Origin: an uncultured Schlesneria sp.
GTDB taxonomy: Bacteria; Planctomycetota; Planctomycetia; Planctomycetales; Planctomycetaceae
Assembly: GCA_903899985.1 (NCBI GenBank)
Contig: CAIULL010000137.1
Span: 1 to 46,632, forward strand
DNA length: 46,632 bases
Reading direction: 5' to 3'
The notes below the pieces were generated by a model, which worked only from the letters and a program-made list of their open reading frames with translations, was not told where the DNA came from and ran no database searches. This document shows, in pieces, positions 34,946 through 44,751 of the stretch. Position 1 is the first letter of the stretch, and each line of letters starts with the position of its first letter. The position numbers were made by a program, and so were the translations under genes.

Positions 34946-37900
34946 TTGAAACCGTTTCCTGAAAGGTACGAAATCATTTTCGGTTACGTTCGAACTGCGT
35001 TCAACCTGATCGCGACCATTCTACTGGTGGCTGAGAGCGTCAAGACTTCGTACGCCGCCGATCAAATTCAACAAGTTCAACTGGAACTGGAACATCGTTT
35101 CACACACACAGTGTTGCCGTTGTTAAAAGCCCATTGTTTTGACTGTCATGGAGCAGCAAAGCAGGAAGGGATGTTGAAGCTGAGTGACGATTCGACTGTT
35201 CAAGCCATCGCCAAAAACTATCGGACATGGGAGATCGTCCTTCAGCGACTGAAGAACGACGAGATGCCTCCGAGGGACTCATCGAAACAACCCTCACGTG
35301 ATGAACGTCAGGCAGTGATCGAGTGGATACGCGCATTTGGCGACTTCGAAGCGAGTCGCCATGCAGGTGATCCGGGAATTGTTCTCGCCAGGCGGCTCAG
35401 CAACGCAGAATTTGATTATTCGATCCGGGACCTGACGGGTGTCGACATCCAGCCAACTCGAGAATTCCCCGTTGATCCCGCGAATGAAGAAGGTTTTGAT
35501 AATTCCGGTGAATCTCTAACAATGTCACCTGCATTAGTTAAGAAATACCTGGCTGCCGCCCGGCTTGTCGCAGAACATCTTGTTTTGACTCCGACCGGAT
35601 TGACGTTTGCGCCCCATGCCGCTGTGACAGAAACCGATCGTGACAAATTCTGCGTTCAGCAGATCGTGTCGTTTTACCAGCGTCATGAAGTCGATTATTC
35701 CGACTATTTTTTCGCGGCGTGGCAATTTCAGCATCGAAAGAATTTAAGCACGCCTGACGCCACGCTAAACGACGTTGCTGCAAGTTTTGTGAAAACGAAG
35801 AAGCGAATTCCAGCTCACGAGTCGCAGCAACCTGCCGATCACGACCCAAAGTTCACCTCATCGTCTTCAACGGTGAAATCACCGTTGAGCCCCAAGTACC
35901 TGAAAACAGTGTGGTCCGCATTAACGGAACCTGAGGCAACCGGCCCCCTTGCTGAGCTTCAAGACGAATGGCGTCGATTACCAAATGATCCACACCTGAC
36001 TGACGAAGCCATTCATGGTTGCAACCGACTGCGAGACCTTGTGATCAAACTTCGTAACGGATTGGACACGAAAGTTGCAAAGCTGCATGTGAAGGGAAAT
36101 TCTGACGGCAGTCAGCCACTGGTGCTCTGGTGGAACCGGCAAATCGCCTCACAACGCATGTCCTACAAGGGGGATGGAAAAGATGCAGCGCTCGATGCCG
36201 CTCGGGATCGGTTCTGTCGGGTCTTTCCAAATGCCTTTTCCGTTTCGAGTCGGGGACATTACGCCGATCCAAAGCTTGGAGCACAGGTTCGATTGTTGAC
36301 AGCGGGCTTCCACCTGATGCAGGGATACTTTCGCGATGACACTCCCCTTTGCGAACTCGTCCTTAATGAAGCTGAAAAAAAGGAACTTGATTCACTCTGG
36401 CAAAATCTGAATTTTGTGACGTTAGTACCCATCCGCCAGTACAAGGATTTCTTGTTTTTTGAGCGAGCCGAGCCGCCAAGATTTGCGGGTGGTCCCGAAT
36501 TCGATTTTGCACGCCCTGAAAATAAGGACGTCACATCGCCTGAAAAACTGAAACAAATGCGCGATGCCTACGTTTCCAAGGCGCGTCTCAGCAATGCAAG
36601 CGACCAGGCGATTGAAGCGATTGAAACCTATTTTGATAATATGTCAGCAGACGTCCGCTGGATTGAAGAAACTCATCAGGCGGCCGAGCCGCGTCACCTG
36701 GAAGCTCTCGGACGGTTCGCCGAACGAGCTTATCGTCGGCCACTTTCAAACCCGGAACGAGATGAGTTAATCGGATTCTACGAAAACCTGCGGCGGGATG
36801 GCCTGACGCACGAAGACGCGATTCGCGATGCAGTCACCAGCATTTTAATGTCGCCGTATTTCTGCTTTCGTCTGGATCTGGCTCGTCCGGGTCAGAATAT
36901 CCGACCTCTGAGCGACTACGAGTTGGCCAGTCGGCTAAGTTATTTCCTATGGTCAAGCATCCCTGACCACGAATTGCTTTCACATGCGCAGAGCGGTGAC
37001 CTGCACCAGCCAGAGGTATTAATCGCAGAGGCTCGCCGCATGCTTGAAGACGAACGAGTTCGAGGCCTGGCAACCGAGTTTTCCGGGCACTGGCTCGATT
37101 TTCGCCGATTTGATGAACACAACAGCGTCGACCGCGAACGGTTTCCTACATTCACCAACGAACTTCGACATGCCATGTTCGAAGAACCGTTGCTTCTATT
37201 TATTGACATCTCCCGGTGGAATCGACCCGTTCTTCATTTTCTCGACTCTGAAGACACGTTCGTGAATCCGATTCTTGCAAAACATTATGGAATGAATTTC
37301 CCAACGGATATCGTTGACCAGGACACAACCGACAACGGTTGGACTCGGGTGCCAAACGCGAAGGCTTTCGGACGCGGAGGGATGCTCGCCATGTCCGTCT
37401 TTCTCACCCGGAACTCACCTGGACTTCGAACCAGTCCCGTGAAACGGGGCTATTGGGTCGTCAGGCGATTGCTTGGCGAAAATATCCCTCCCCCCCCACC
37501 GACTGTTCCGGAGCTCCCCAAAGATGAATCCAATCTGGGTGAATTGACACTTCCTCAACTGTTGGCCCGGCACCGAAATCATTTGGCCTGTGCTGGATGC
37601 CACGATCGATTCGACTCAATCGGTGTCGCGTTTGAAGGATACGGACCGATCGGCGAACGACGACAGAATGATCTGGGTGGCCGAGCCGTCGAAACCCAAG
37701 CCCTCTTTCCGGATGGGAATGAAAGAACCGGTATCGAAGGACTGCGTCACTATGTCAGCCAGACTCGTCGAAGCGAATTCATCGATAATCTTTGTCGCAA
37801 AATGCTTTCGTATGCGCTCGGGAGAAGCCTCTTACTCTCGGATAAATCCACCATCGAAGCGATGAAGCAAAAACTAGCCACAGATGATTACCGATTTCAA

Positions 37901-37966
37901 AGCCTTGTCGAAGCGATCATCGTCAGTCCTCAATTCCTGAACAAACGGGGAGAGGAATTGCCATGA
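34946..37966 (+). CDS. DUF1592 domain protein with PSD1-type cytochrome motif
   Basis: The protein has 1006 residues, starts at TTG 34946 and has a signal segment near 18-38 ending SYAAD. Domains in order: Planctomycete cytochrome C-like motif C64-FD-C67-H68 in LKAHCFDCHG; DUF1587 (LARRLSNAEFDYSIRDLTGV); a region specific to this protein; DUF1595 (RFAERAYRRPLSNPERDEL); DUF1592 (SDYELASRLSYFLWSSIPDH); DUF1588 (LTRNSPGLRTSPVKRGYWVV) with a second C-AGC-H (CAGCH); and DUF1585 (CRKMLSYALGRSLLL, end VEAIIVSPQF). This architecture is a planctomycete hallmark of unknown biochemical role, usually paired with DUF1552, as here. The next gene overlaps it by four bases (ATGA). Confidence 0.93.
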   Translation: MKPFPERYEIIFGYVRTAFNLIATILLVAESVKTSYAADQIQQVQLELEHRFTHTVLPLLKAHCFDCHGAAKQEGMLKLSDDSTVQAIAKNYRTWEIVLQRLKNDEMPPRDSSKQPSRDERQAVIEWIRAFGDFEASRHAGDPGIVLARRLSNAEFDYSIRDLTGVDIQPTREFPVDPANEEGFDNSGESLTMSPALVKKYLAAARLVAEHLVLTPTGLTFAPHAAVTETDRDKFCVQQIVSFYQRHEVDYSDYFFAAWQFQHRKNLSTPDATLNDVAASFVKTKKRIPAHESQQPADHDPKFTSSSSTVKSPLSPKYLKTVWSALTEPEATGPLAELQDEWRRLPNDPHLTDEAIHGCNRLRDLVIKLRNGLDTKVAKLHVKGNSDGSQPLVLWWNRQIASQRMSYKGDGKDAALDAARDRFCRVFPNAFSVSSRGHYADPKLGAQVRLLTAGFHLMQGYFRDDTPLCELVLNEAEKKELDSLWQNLNFVTLVPIRQYKDFLFFERAEPPRFAGGPEFDFARPENKDVTSPEKLKQMRDAYVSKARLSNASDQAIEAIETYFDNMSADVRWIEETHQAAEPRHLEALGRFAERAYRRPLSNPERDELIGFYENLRRDGLTHEDAIRDAVTSILMSPYFCFRLDLARPGQNIRPLSDYELASRLSYFLWSSIPDHELLSHAQSGDLHQPEVLIAEARRMLEDERVRGLATEFSGHWLDFRRFDEHNSVDRERFPTFTNELRHAMFEEPLLLFIDISRWNRPVLHFLDSEDTFVNPILAKHYGMNFPTDIVDQDTTDNGWTRVPNAKAFGRGGMLAMSVFLTRNSPGLRTSPVKRGYWVVRRLLGENIPPPPPTVPELPKDESNLGELTLPQLLARHRNHLACAGCHDRFDSIGVAFEGYGPIGERRQNDLGGRAVETQALFPDGNERTGIEGLRHYVSQTRRSEFIDNLCRKMLSYALGRSLLLSDKSTIEAMKQKLATDDYRFQSLVEAIIVSPQFLNKRGEELP

Positions 37967-38601
37967 TCGAGCATGCCGAGTTCGCAAGCGTCCCCCGGCA
38001 ACGAATGATTGCCCGGATCATTGCGATCGTGATTGTCACGATCAGTCTGATCGAAACGCGCTACAGAATGGGGATCAGCTTTTCGCTGCTCGCGCTGCTT
38101 GGAATTGTCAGCGTGATAAGCCTTGATTCGGGAGGCTCTGCTGCGTTGGGTTTTAATCCACGCCCGGTACAAGGATGGGGCTACTGGTTCCGACTGGCTG
38201 TTTGGTTTGCCCTGGTTATCGGTGTCATATCACTCGTTGGCTTCATTCTCTTTCGGGTCAACGGCTGGACGATTCCAGTTTATAAAACGCAGCCAAGCGT
38301 GGGTATGTTTGTTTTTATGTGCATCGATGCGCCAGTCTCAGAAGAAATCCTCTTCCGCTCATTACTCACCCTGGCAATACTTCCAACAGTTGGTGAGTGG
38401 GGCACGATCCTTATCGGTGGCTTCCTGTTTTCGTTGCTGCATGTGCTGGGTGGAAACCCAGGGCCGGACAATCAGATTGCCGGATTTATGCTCGGTTGGA
38501 CGTTTATCAAAAGCAAAACGATTCTTGTGCCACTTGCGATGCATTCCGGGGGAAATCTGATTGCACTCGGATTCCAGGTTGCCGCATGGTATTTTTATTG
38601 A
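37963..38601 (+). CDS. CPBP family intramembrane metalloprotease
   Basis: The protein has 212 residues and starts at ATG 37963, overlapping the DUF1592 stop (ATGA). It has about six hydrophobic segments. The CPBP (CAAX protease and bacteriocin-processing) motifs are complete: E127-E128-x3-R132 in SEEILFR, FSLLH160 and the third motif H194-SGG-N198 in AMHSGGN. In the family these residues bind metal and cleave within or near the membrane. Its translational coupling to a DUF1592 gene and position before DUF1552 are unusual. I infer it might process or protect that pair, but no known substrate supports this. Confidence 0.88.
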   Translation: MIEHAEFASVPRQRMIARIIAIVIVTISLIETRYRMGISFSLLALLGIVSVISLDSGGSAALGFNPRPVQGWGYWFRLAVWFALVIGVISLVGFILFRVNGWTIPVYKTQPSVGMFVFMCIDAPVSEEILFRSLLTLAILPTVGEWGTILIGGFLFSLLHVLGGNPGPDNQIAGFMLGWTFIKSKTILVPLAMHSGGNLIALGFQVAAWYFY

Positions 38602-38653
38602 GGATTGTTTTGGCACTTGATTTGGACCTGATGTCAACAACGCGAGCCTATTA

Positions 38654-39985
38654 ATGAAGTCTGACAAAAGCCGAGTCGATCGCCGCACCGTACTTCGCGG
38701 TGTCGGTGTCGCCATGTCATTGCCGTGGCTTGAGTCCATTTCGGTCTGGGGCGATGAATCGAATGCCGGAAAGCCGGAGAACGAACTTCCCAGGCGCTTC
38801 GCGGCGATGTTTATGGGCAACGGAATCAACTCCAAGCACTGGTGGGCCAAAGGCTCAGGTGCCGAAATGGAATTGAGTCAAAGTCTCGAACCGCTGGCTC
38901 CATTGAAGGCAAAACTGAACGTCATTAACGGCCTCTTCAACAAGCAGGCTACCGGGGTCGGAATCCATCCGGGACAGACGGGTAATATTCTGTCGGGGGC
39001 TCCCCTGCAAAAAGGAGCCGTGCTCAAAGGGGGAATCAGCGTCGACCAGGTCATCGCCAACCATTTTGGCGATCAAACTCCCCAGTCCAGTCTGGTTCTC
39101 GGTTGTGAGCAGCCGATCACGGGCTACCACGAGACAAATTTCTCGATGGCGTATAGTTCACATATTTCGTGGCAAGATGCTAACTCACCGGTTCCGATGG
39201 AAGTTTACCCGTCGCTCGCGTTTGACAGCCTGTTCGACAATCAAGGAACAAAACGAACCAAAAGCATTCTCGACCGAGTGAAAGAACATGCCTCACATCT
39301 GAATCGCCAGGTCAGTCAATCTGATCGTGCGAAGCTCGACGAATATTTGACAAGTATCCGCGAAGTCGAAAAGCAGATTGAAAGAACTCGAGCCACAAAA
39401 GATCGTGCCGATGACCTGGCAAAAAAACGTGGAGAATCGCCAATTCTGATGAAACGACCTGACAACGGGTTGCCGGAAGATATTCGCGATCATATGCGAC
39501 TGATGTGTGACATCATTGCCCTGGCATTTCAGACAGACAAGACTCGGGTGGCAACTCTTTTGTTGTGTCGCGACCTGTCTGGACTCTTTTACCCATTTCT
39601 GGATGTCCGTCTCGCTCACCATCCGGCGTCCCACGAAGACCTGTCGGATGCCTATGAACGAGTTTCCCGCTACTACGTTAGCCAGTTGGCCTATCTGGCA
39701 TCGAAACTTGACTCAATGCCGGAACGGGACGGAACGGTTCTGGACAATTCCTGCGTGATGTTTGTTTCGAACATGTGGTCCGGAAGCAAGCACGACTCGA
39801 CCAAAGTCCCGCTTCTGCTCGCTGGCGGATTAGGTGGGACGCTTGAAACGGGTCGAGTACTGGATTTCATTGACGACGGGGATGACAACCGCAAGCTCTG
39901 CGGCCTGTATTTGTCACTGTTAAAGAGAATCGGCGTCAACCAAACGCAGTTTGGTGACGCCGATAAGGAACTCAGCAAGCTATAA
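38654..39985 (+). CDS. DUF1552 domain protein, Tat-exported
   Basis: The protein has 443 residues. A Tat signal, DRRTVLRGVGVAM (9-21), is followed by a short hydrophobic part. The DUF1552 domain spans most of the rest: RRFAAMFMGNGINSKHWW, LNVINGLFNKQATGVGIHPG, LSGAPLQKG, ISVDQVIANHFGD, LDEYLTSIREVEKQIERTR and a C-terminal CVMFVSNMWSG / PLLLAGGLGG. This is the alkaline-phosphatase-superfamily-like partner of DUF1592 proteins; both are exported and their biochemical role is unknown. It is 52 bp after the CPBP gene, in the same operon. Confidence 0.93.
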   Translation: MKSDKSRVDRRTVLRGVGVAMSLPWLESISVWGDESNAGKPENELPRRFAAMFMGNGINSKHWWAKGSGAEMELSQSLEPLAPLKAKLNVINGLFNKQATGVGIHPGQTGNILSGAPLQKGAVLKGGISVDQVIANHFGDQTPQSSLVLGCEQPITGYHETNFSMAYSSHISWQDANSPVPMEVYPSLAFDSLFDNQGTKRTKSILDRVKEHASHLNRQVSQSDRAKLDEYLTSIREVEKQIERTRATKDRADDLAKKRGESPILMKRPDNGLPEDIRDHMRLMCDIIALAFQTDKTRVATLLLCRDLSGLFYPFLDVRLAHHPASHEDLSDAYERVSRYYVSQLAYLASKLDSMPERDGTVLDNSCVMFVSNMWSGSKHDSTKVPLLLAGGLGGTLETGRVLDFIDDGDDNRKLCGLYLSLLKRIGVNQTQFGDADKELSKL

Positions 39986-39995
39986 GCTTGATTAA

Positions 39996-41459
39996 CTATT
40001 CTGCGACTTCGTCGTCAGTCGGACTGACAACCACTGACGATGTTCCGCAAACGGAAATCGAAAGTGCCTGGATGTGATCTTCCTGGCTGGCAGGAACAGG
40101 AACGTCCTCGTAAACAGCTGACTTCAGAACCACGTCCACTGCTTTGCGTTCGCGGATTTGAGCCTCAAGATTCTCAATGACACCAGACTTGATCAGTCGT
40201 GCCCGCACTCGGCGAGGATTCTCGCCTCGTTGGATCGCCATCAACTGAATTTCAGTTTCGATATCCGATGGCGTGACTTCAATCTTTTCGTGTTCTGCAA
40301 TCTTGTCCAGCACGAAATGCTCTTTCAGAGCTTGTCGTGTTGTCGTGACAGCGTTCTGACGCAACTGGTTTTCACGTGCCATGATCTGCTGGGTCGTGAA
40401 ACCGGCCTGCTCCATTTCGAGCACTTCGCGACGCAAGGCGTTTTCGGTCTGCTTACGAACAAGTTGTTCTGGAAGCTCCCAAGTGGCCGATTCGGTGATC
40501 TTTTCGATCACTTGACGTCGGACTGATTGACGCTGTTCGTACACAACCTGACGTTTCAGCATGCCAAGAATTTCTTCTCGCAGTGCAGCGACGTCGTTGT
40601 AACCGATTCGTTCGAAGAACGTGCTGTTCAATTCCGGTGCTTTCAATCGTCGGACTTCGCCAACGATAATCAAAGCATCCAGCGTTTCCCCACGCATTTC
40701 GAGCTGCTCGGCTTCCTGAGAAATCGTGACTTGTGTCTTCTTCTCGGTCCCTGGAACGGCACCAGCCATTAACTTGTCGAAACCCTGAAGCTCTGCATCA
40801 CGGAACCGAATTGTCGGCTTCAATTGCAATTCGATCGACGAAATCTTGCGGAACGGCTGGCCGTCCTTCGTGAATTCTACTGAGGCAACAACGAAATCGT
40901 TATGCTCTGCTGGACCGTCATGCGATTCGTTGACGGCATACTGAGCCAGGTACTTATTCAAATACGCATCGACGTCGGCCTCGGAAACGTCTCGGACGGG
41001 ACGCTGAATGGTCAGTCCGTCGTATTGAGGCAGGTCAAAGCTTGGACGAACTTCGACGTCAAATTCGTACTCGAAATCACCCTGATCAGGGATCTCAAGG
41101 CTTTCGACGTCGAAATCAGGTTCATTAATCGGATCAAGCGTGTTTTCTTCCGCAAGCTGCTCAAGACTTTGCATCAGGACGCGTTGACGGACATTGCTGG
41201 AAATATCCGATTTGAAACGCTTTTGAGCGAGGCTCGCTGGAACGCGTCCCTTACGGAAACCAGGAACAGCGACCGTCTGTACGATCTCTTTCAGGGCTTC
41301 GCCCGAGAAGTGGTCGATGTCAGATCGAGGAACCGTAACACGAACATGCTTGCGGCAAGGGCCGATATTTTGAATATCGACTTTCAGCGACAACTTGAAC
41401 TTCTGATCGACAGCCGCTTCCGAGACTGGGTCCGCGACGGGGGATTCGGCTTCACTCAC
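39996..41459 (-). CDS. tig: Trigger factor
   Basis: The protein has 487 residues and starts at GTG 41459. Trigger factor is the ribosome-bound chaperone at the nascent-chain exit. The N-terminal ribosome-binding domain ends with VPGFRKGRVPASLAQKRF (about 65-82), where GFRKG is the L23 contact signature. The middle FKBP-like region (about 180-270) is degenerate: the hydrophobic pocket seen in active peptidyl-prolyl isomerases is not evident. The long C-terminal chaperone arms follow (MLKRQVVYEQRQSVRRQVIE, ESATWELPEQLVRKQ), ending with an extra Val/Ser-rich tail. It is longer than the 430-residue E. coli type. It lies close to tRNA-Gly on the same strand; no clpP or clpX is visible within the window. 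Confidence 0.93.
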   Translation of the reverse strand: MSEAESPVADPVSEAAVDQKFKLSLKVDIQNIGPCRKHVRVTVPRSDIDHFSGEALKEIVQTVAVPGFRKGRVPASLAQKRFKSDISSNVRQRVLMQSLEQLAEENTLDPINEPDFDVESLEIPDQGDFEYEFDVEVRPSFDLPQYDGLTIQRPVRDVSEADVDAYLNKYLAQYAVNESHDGPAEHNDFVVASVEFTKDGQPFRKISSIELQLKPTIRFRDAELQGFDKLMAGAVPGTEKKTQVTISQEAEQLEMRGETLDALIIVGEVRRLKAPELNSTFFERIGYNDVAALREEILGMLKRQVVYEQRQSVRRQVIEKITESATWELPEQLVRKQTENALRREVLEMEQAGFTTQQIMARENQLRQNAVTTTRQALKEHFVLDKIAEHEKIEVTPSDIETEIQLMAIQRGENPRRVRARLIKSGVIENLEAQIRERKAVDVVLKSAVYEDVPVPASQEDHIQALSISVCGTSSVVVSPTDDEVAE

Positions 41460-41492
41460 AAATACACGTCCTTAATGAAACACGATAGAGAG

Positions 41493-41564
41493 AGCGGGTG
41501 ATGGGGATCGAACCCACGACAACCACGTTGGCAACGTGGTACTCTACCACTGAGTTACACCCGC
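41493..41564 (-). tRNA. tRNA-Gly (anticodon GCC)
   Basis: Read on the minus strand, a 72-nt cloverleaf folds completely: acceptor stem GCGGGTG/CACCCGC, D stem ACTC/GAGT with AGTGGTA loop, anticodon stem CCACG/CGTGG with loop TTGCCAA (anticodon GCC), and T stem GTGGG/CCCAT with TTCGATC loop. The variable loop is TTGTC. CCA is not encoded. It lies 34 bp upstream of the trigger factor start, and the two may be co-transcribed. Confidence 0.95.
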
Positions 41565-41795
41565 TTACGTCGGCCTGTTTTTTTGCCGGGAGGGAATTAT
41601 CCAACTTCATCTCGCCCCGTCAAGCGAACGACACCCCTCTTGTGAAAAGGCGGCGATAAACACAAGAAATATCTTGAGTCTTGACGCTCCCCGGAATTAG
41701 CGAGAAAACCGGACTTTCATCAGGTTCGCAGAAAAAACGCTCTTGTTCAATCTTGATTTCAAAAATTTTCGACAAAAATTTGTCACGAGACGAAA

Positions 41796-42206
41796 TTGCT
41801 GCATCCACCAAGCTTTGTCCGGGCAGTTCTTGTCCTTCCCGTTTCAAACATGACCGAATCAATTTCCTGGTACTCGACTGTTCTTGGGCTGGATCTCGTG
41901 TACATACATAATGATCCTGTCGACGATCCTGAGGGAAATTACGCAATCGTTCGGCGCGACGGGGCTGAAGTTCACTTGATCCGCGACGAACCGCCAAGCG
42001 AACACCCCTGGACAACCGCCGGCAACGGCTATCTGTATCTGCTCGTCCGAGACATCGATACCGTCTTCGATCGGGTCAAAAGCAGCGGCACCGGGATCAC
42101 TCGAGAAATATGCAAAGAAGATTGGGGCGTTCGAGCATTTCTGTTAACAGACCCAAGTGGGAACCTGATACGAATCGCGGAAGAGATGAATTCACCGGGA
42201 TCATAA
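41796..42206 (+). CDS. VOC family protein (glyoxalase/bleomycin-resistance-like)
   Basis: This 136-residue protein has a VOC fold: half one is RAVLVLPVSNMTESISWYST and LGLDLVY; half two is GNGYLYLLVRDIDTVFDRVK and FLLTDPSGNLIRIAEE, ending in the family's typical DPSGN-x-I-x-I pattern. The start is TTG 41796; the in-frame ATG at 41850 would remove the first strand of the fold, so the TTG is preferred. The closing DPSGNLIRI strongly suggests a small metal enzyme or drug-binding protein, but not which one. It is divergent from the tRNA. Confidence 0.8.
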   Translation: MLHPPSFVRAVLVLPVSNMTESISWYSTVLGLDLVYIHNDPVDDPEGNYAIVRRDGAEVHLIRDEPPSEHPWTTAGNGYLYLLVRDIDTVFDRVKSSGTGITREICKEDWGVRAFLLTDPSGNLIRIAEEMNSPGS

Positions 42207-42800
42207 ACGCCTCTCGTTTGAGTTCGATATGGCAAGCCGGCCCTGAGTACGGAACAGGAAAAACCGTTTCAAATCCTCCTCGCTTAGTCGCGCGCGCCTC
42301 AATTTGAATTCATCATTTTGTGGGCGCCGCACCACGTTAAGGCAATTAGGATTACCTGATGCCTTGCAAGAAACTGGAGTCTGGAGCATTCCTTCGAGTG
42401 AAACGAAAGAACTGCGTCTCCCACATCGCTGAATGCCGCAATAGGCGGCGTCTGATGCGTAATAAGCAGGCGTAGATTCAGTGTTTTTGCTGGAAACAGA
42501 CACGGAAATCAATTGGTTCATCTTTTGCTTTCTTGCGCAACAAATTCCGAGTCTGCTTGATCACTTGCGGAAATAAACAGGTTTACCGTCAAAAACCTTT
42601 AGTTCTCTATGTCGGACCTGAAATCGTTGAAATTACGGCCTTGCTGCTGATCAATGGGATTTCCGACATTCGGCCTGTCAACGGTTTCAGCAAAAGAATT
42701 TCTCGATTCCCTCGTGATCGCGGGTTGTCGATGTGATTGAGAGTCGAACGAGGATTAATACATCTTAACGTCAAATAAACATCAAGAAATAGAATTGGGT
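42207..42800. other. Intergenic region, no gene recognised
   Basis: These 594 bases hold only short frames without family resemblance, including a 106-residue minus-strand frame (42201-42521) that has biased composition and no motif. I see no tRNA, clear hairpin or known repeat. The promoter of the glutaminase gene should lie near its end, but it is not evident. Confidence 0.35.
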
Positions 42801-43490
42801 ATGACAGTGGGTGAAGAAGTAAAGTCGCCGATCGTTCAGATTCTGAAAAGATTGCATGATCGCCTTGCTAAGTCGAATGATGGGGAGGTCGCGAGCTACA
42901 TTCCTGAGCTGGCGAAGGCCAACCCCGACTGGTTTGGAATCTCAATTGCGACATTGGATGGAAAGGTTTACGAGGTCGGAACGACGCGTCAGACTTTCAC
43001 GATTCAGTCGATTTCGAAACCACTCGTCTATGGCTTGGCGCTGGAAATTCACGGCACCGAACGCGTCGGAAAATTTGTCGGCGTTGAACCGACCGGCGAT
43101 GCTTTCAATTCGATCAGCCTGGAAGAAGGGACGGGGCGGCCACTTAATCCCATGATCAATGCCGGTGCCATAGCCACTTCATCATTGGCAATGGGACCGA
43201 ATCCCGAAGAGAGCTTCGCGCGAGTCCTGAGCACGATTTCCGGTTACGCCGGTCGCTCTTTGGGTATTGACAAAACCGTCTTTGAATCGGAACGGGAAAC
43301 GGGCCATCGGAACCGTGCGATCGGCCATATGCTGCGAAATTATGATATCCTCACGGGGCCTCCCGAACCTGCTCTTGATCTGTATTTCAAACAGTGTTCC
43401 ATTGAATTGGATTGCCGTGATCTTGCGTTAGTTGGAGCCACACTCGCGAACGGCGGCATTAATCCCATAACGAATCAACGGGTCGTTTAA
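42801..43490 (+). pseudogene. glsA: Glutaminase A, N-terminal part, ended by in-frame TAA
   Basis: The 229-residue frame from ATG 42801 (a TTG at 42795 is in frame) matches serine-dependent glutaminase, which turns glutamine into glutamate and ammonia. Visible motifs: GISIATLDGKVYEVG, QSISKPLVYGLALE (the S-x-x-K that carries the nucleophilic serine), NPMINAGAI, and RNYDILTGPPEPALDLYFKQ. The frame stops at TAA 43488-43490 just after GGINPITNQRVV. The family's remaining segment (CGMYD…SGVGGGI) follows in the same frame after it, so the protein as written lacks essential C-terminal catalytic residues and would be inactive. A single-base change from a sense codon is enough to explain the stop. 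Confidence 0.85.
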
Positions 43491-43499
43491 GCTGAATTT

Positions 43500-44666
43500 G
43501 TGGATAAGATCCTCAGCGTTATGACAACATGCGGCATGTACGATTTTTCTGGCGAATGGGTCTACGGTATCGGGATGCCGGCGAAAAGCGGTGTCGCAGG
43601 AGGAATCGTTGCGGTTCTACCGGGACAGCTTGGGATTGGCGTGTTTTCGCCGCCGCTGGACTCGCGTGGCAACAGCGCACGTGGAGTGGATGTCTGTCGT
43701 GCGTTATCTCAAGAACTTGGTCTACATTTCTTGCAGCCTCCCCGGCCGACCGTTTCAACATTACGGTCGAACTATACGTTATCGAATAAGCGTTCAAGAC
43801 GACGCCGACCGAGACCCGAAATGCAACTGCTTGACGAATTCGGTGGGCGGGTCGCAATTCACGAACTTCAAGGGGACCTGCGGTTCTCGACCGTTGAACG
43901 GATTGTGCGAGAAGTTGTTGACCGCAGCAAATCGCTTGACTATGTCATTCTTGATTTCAAACGCGTTCTGAACATCGATGCGGCGTCGGTAGATGCCTTG
44001 ATCGAACTGGCCAGATGCTGCACGGATGGCGGGTTACATCTGGTGTTCACACGGACCAGATCTGACTTGCTTCAACAGGGATACGAAGCCGCTCAGCAGA
44101 AGGGATCTGCCATATCGCTTCGATTTGAATCCGAACTCGATCTGGCAATTGAATGGTGCGAACAAGAGTTATTAGCGCGATATTCATCGACAATTAAGAA
44201 TCATGCAGTTGATGGAACTCGGAATCGAATTCCACTTGCCGAGCACCAGCTCTGTCTCGGAATGAGTCCTCAAGATCTCACGATCCTGGAACAACGAGTC
44301 GAGCAACGTAGCTACGCGCCCGGGTCGCTCATCTTCAAGCGCGGAGAACCTGCGGACGCCCTTTTCTTTTTGATGAAGGGGGATGTCAGTGTTGTACTCG
44401 ATCTTCCCGGGGGAGCCGTCAAACGGCTTGCCACGCTCTGTGCTGGAATGGGTTTCGGCGAAGCGTCGCTGATCACCGGTGGCACACGGACTGCGGACAT
44501 TCGCGCCGACAATGAGGTTGAATGCCTGGTTTTAAACGCGACGGTATTTTCCAGTTTCGAAGAGAAGCATCCTCGGCTCTCAATTCATCTGTTTCGAAAC
44601 CTTCTGCGAAACAGTAATGAGATCACGTCCAGACTCACGGCAGAAGTCGCCTCCTTAGAGGCATAA
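43500..44666 (+). CDS. Glutaminase C-terminal part fused to STAS and cNMP-binding domains
   Basis: The 388-residue frame continues from the glutaminase frame nine bases after the TAA; GTG 43500 is the first possible restart. It begins with the missing glutaminase tail: [15 protein letters not shown] and [21 protein letters not shown] basic linker ([12 protein letters not shown]) leads to a STAS domain at about 105-215 ([39 protein letters not shown], the typical D-x-S-like switch region). Then comes a cyclic-nucleotide-binding domain at about 250-370 ([51 protein letters not shown] with the phosphate-binding GE…R pattern). Glutaminase-STAS-cNMP is a known single-protein layout, so this is probably one gene in two pieces. 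Confidence 0.82.
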   Translation: MDKILSVMTTCGMYDFSGEWVYGIGMPAKSGVAGGIVAVLPGQLGIGVFSPPLDSRGNSARGVDVCRALSQELGLHFLQPPRPTVSTLRSNYTLSNKRSRRRRPRPEMQLLDEFGGRVAIHELQGDLRFSTVERIVREVVDRSKSLDYVILDFKRVLNIDAASVDALIELARCCTDGGLHLVFTRTRSDLLQQGYEAAQQKGSAISLRFESELDLAIEWCEQELLARYSSTIKNHAVDGTRNRIPLAEHQLCLGMSPQDLTILEQRVEQRSYAPGSLIFKRGEPADALFFLMKGDVSVVLDLPGGAVKRLATLCAGMGFGEASLITGGTRTADIRADNEVECLVLNATVFSSFEEKHPRLSIHLFRNLLRNSNEITSRLTAEVASLEA

Positions 44667-44751
44667 CAGCCGGCAATCTCAGCGCAAGGATAGGTTACTC
44701 GGGGTGCAATCCCTTTAACCTGCAGCCTCGTTTGACCCGGTTACATGACAA

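Noticed and set aside
34946-37966. Classification as a plain c-type cytochrome
   Set aside because: The CxxCH is part of the PSD1/DUF1592 architecture; most of the protein is DUF1587/1592/1595/1588/1585.
878-44666. Reassignment of TAA as a sense codon
   Set aside because: TAA is the natural stop of several intact genes (TIR-STAND, pyruvyl transferase, ispD, DUF1552), so the two internal TAAs must be local events.
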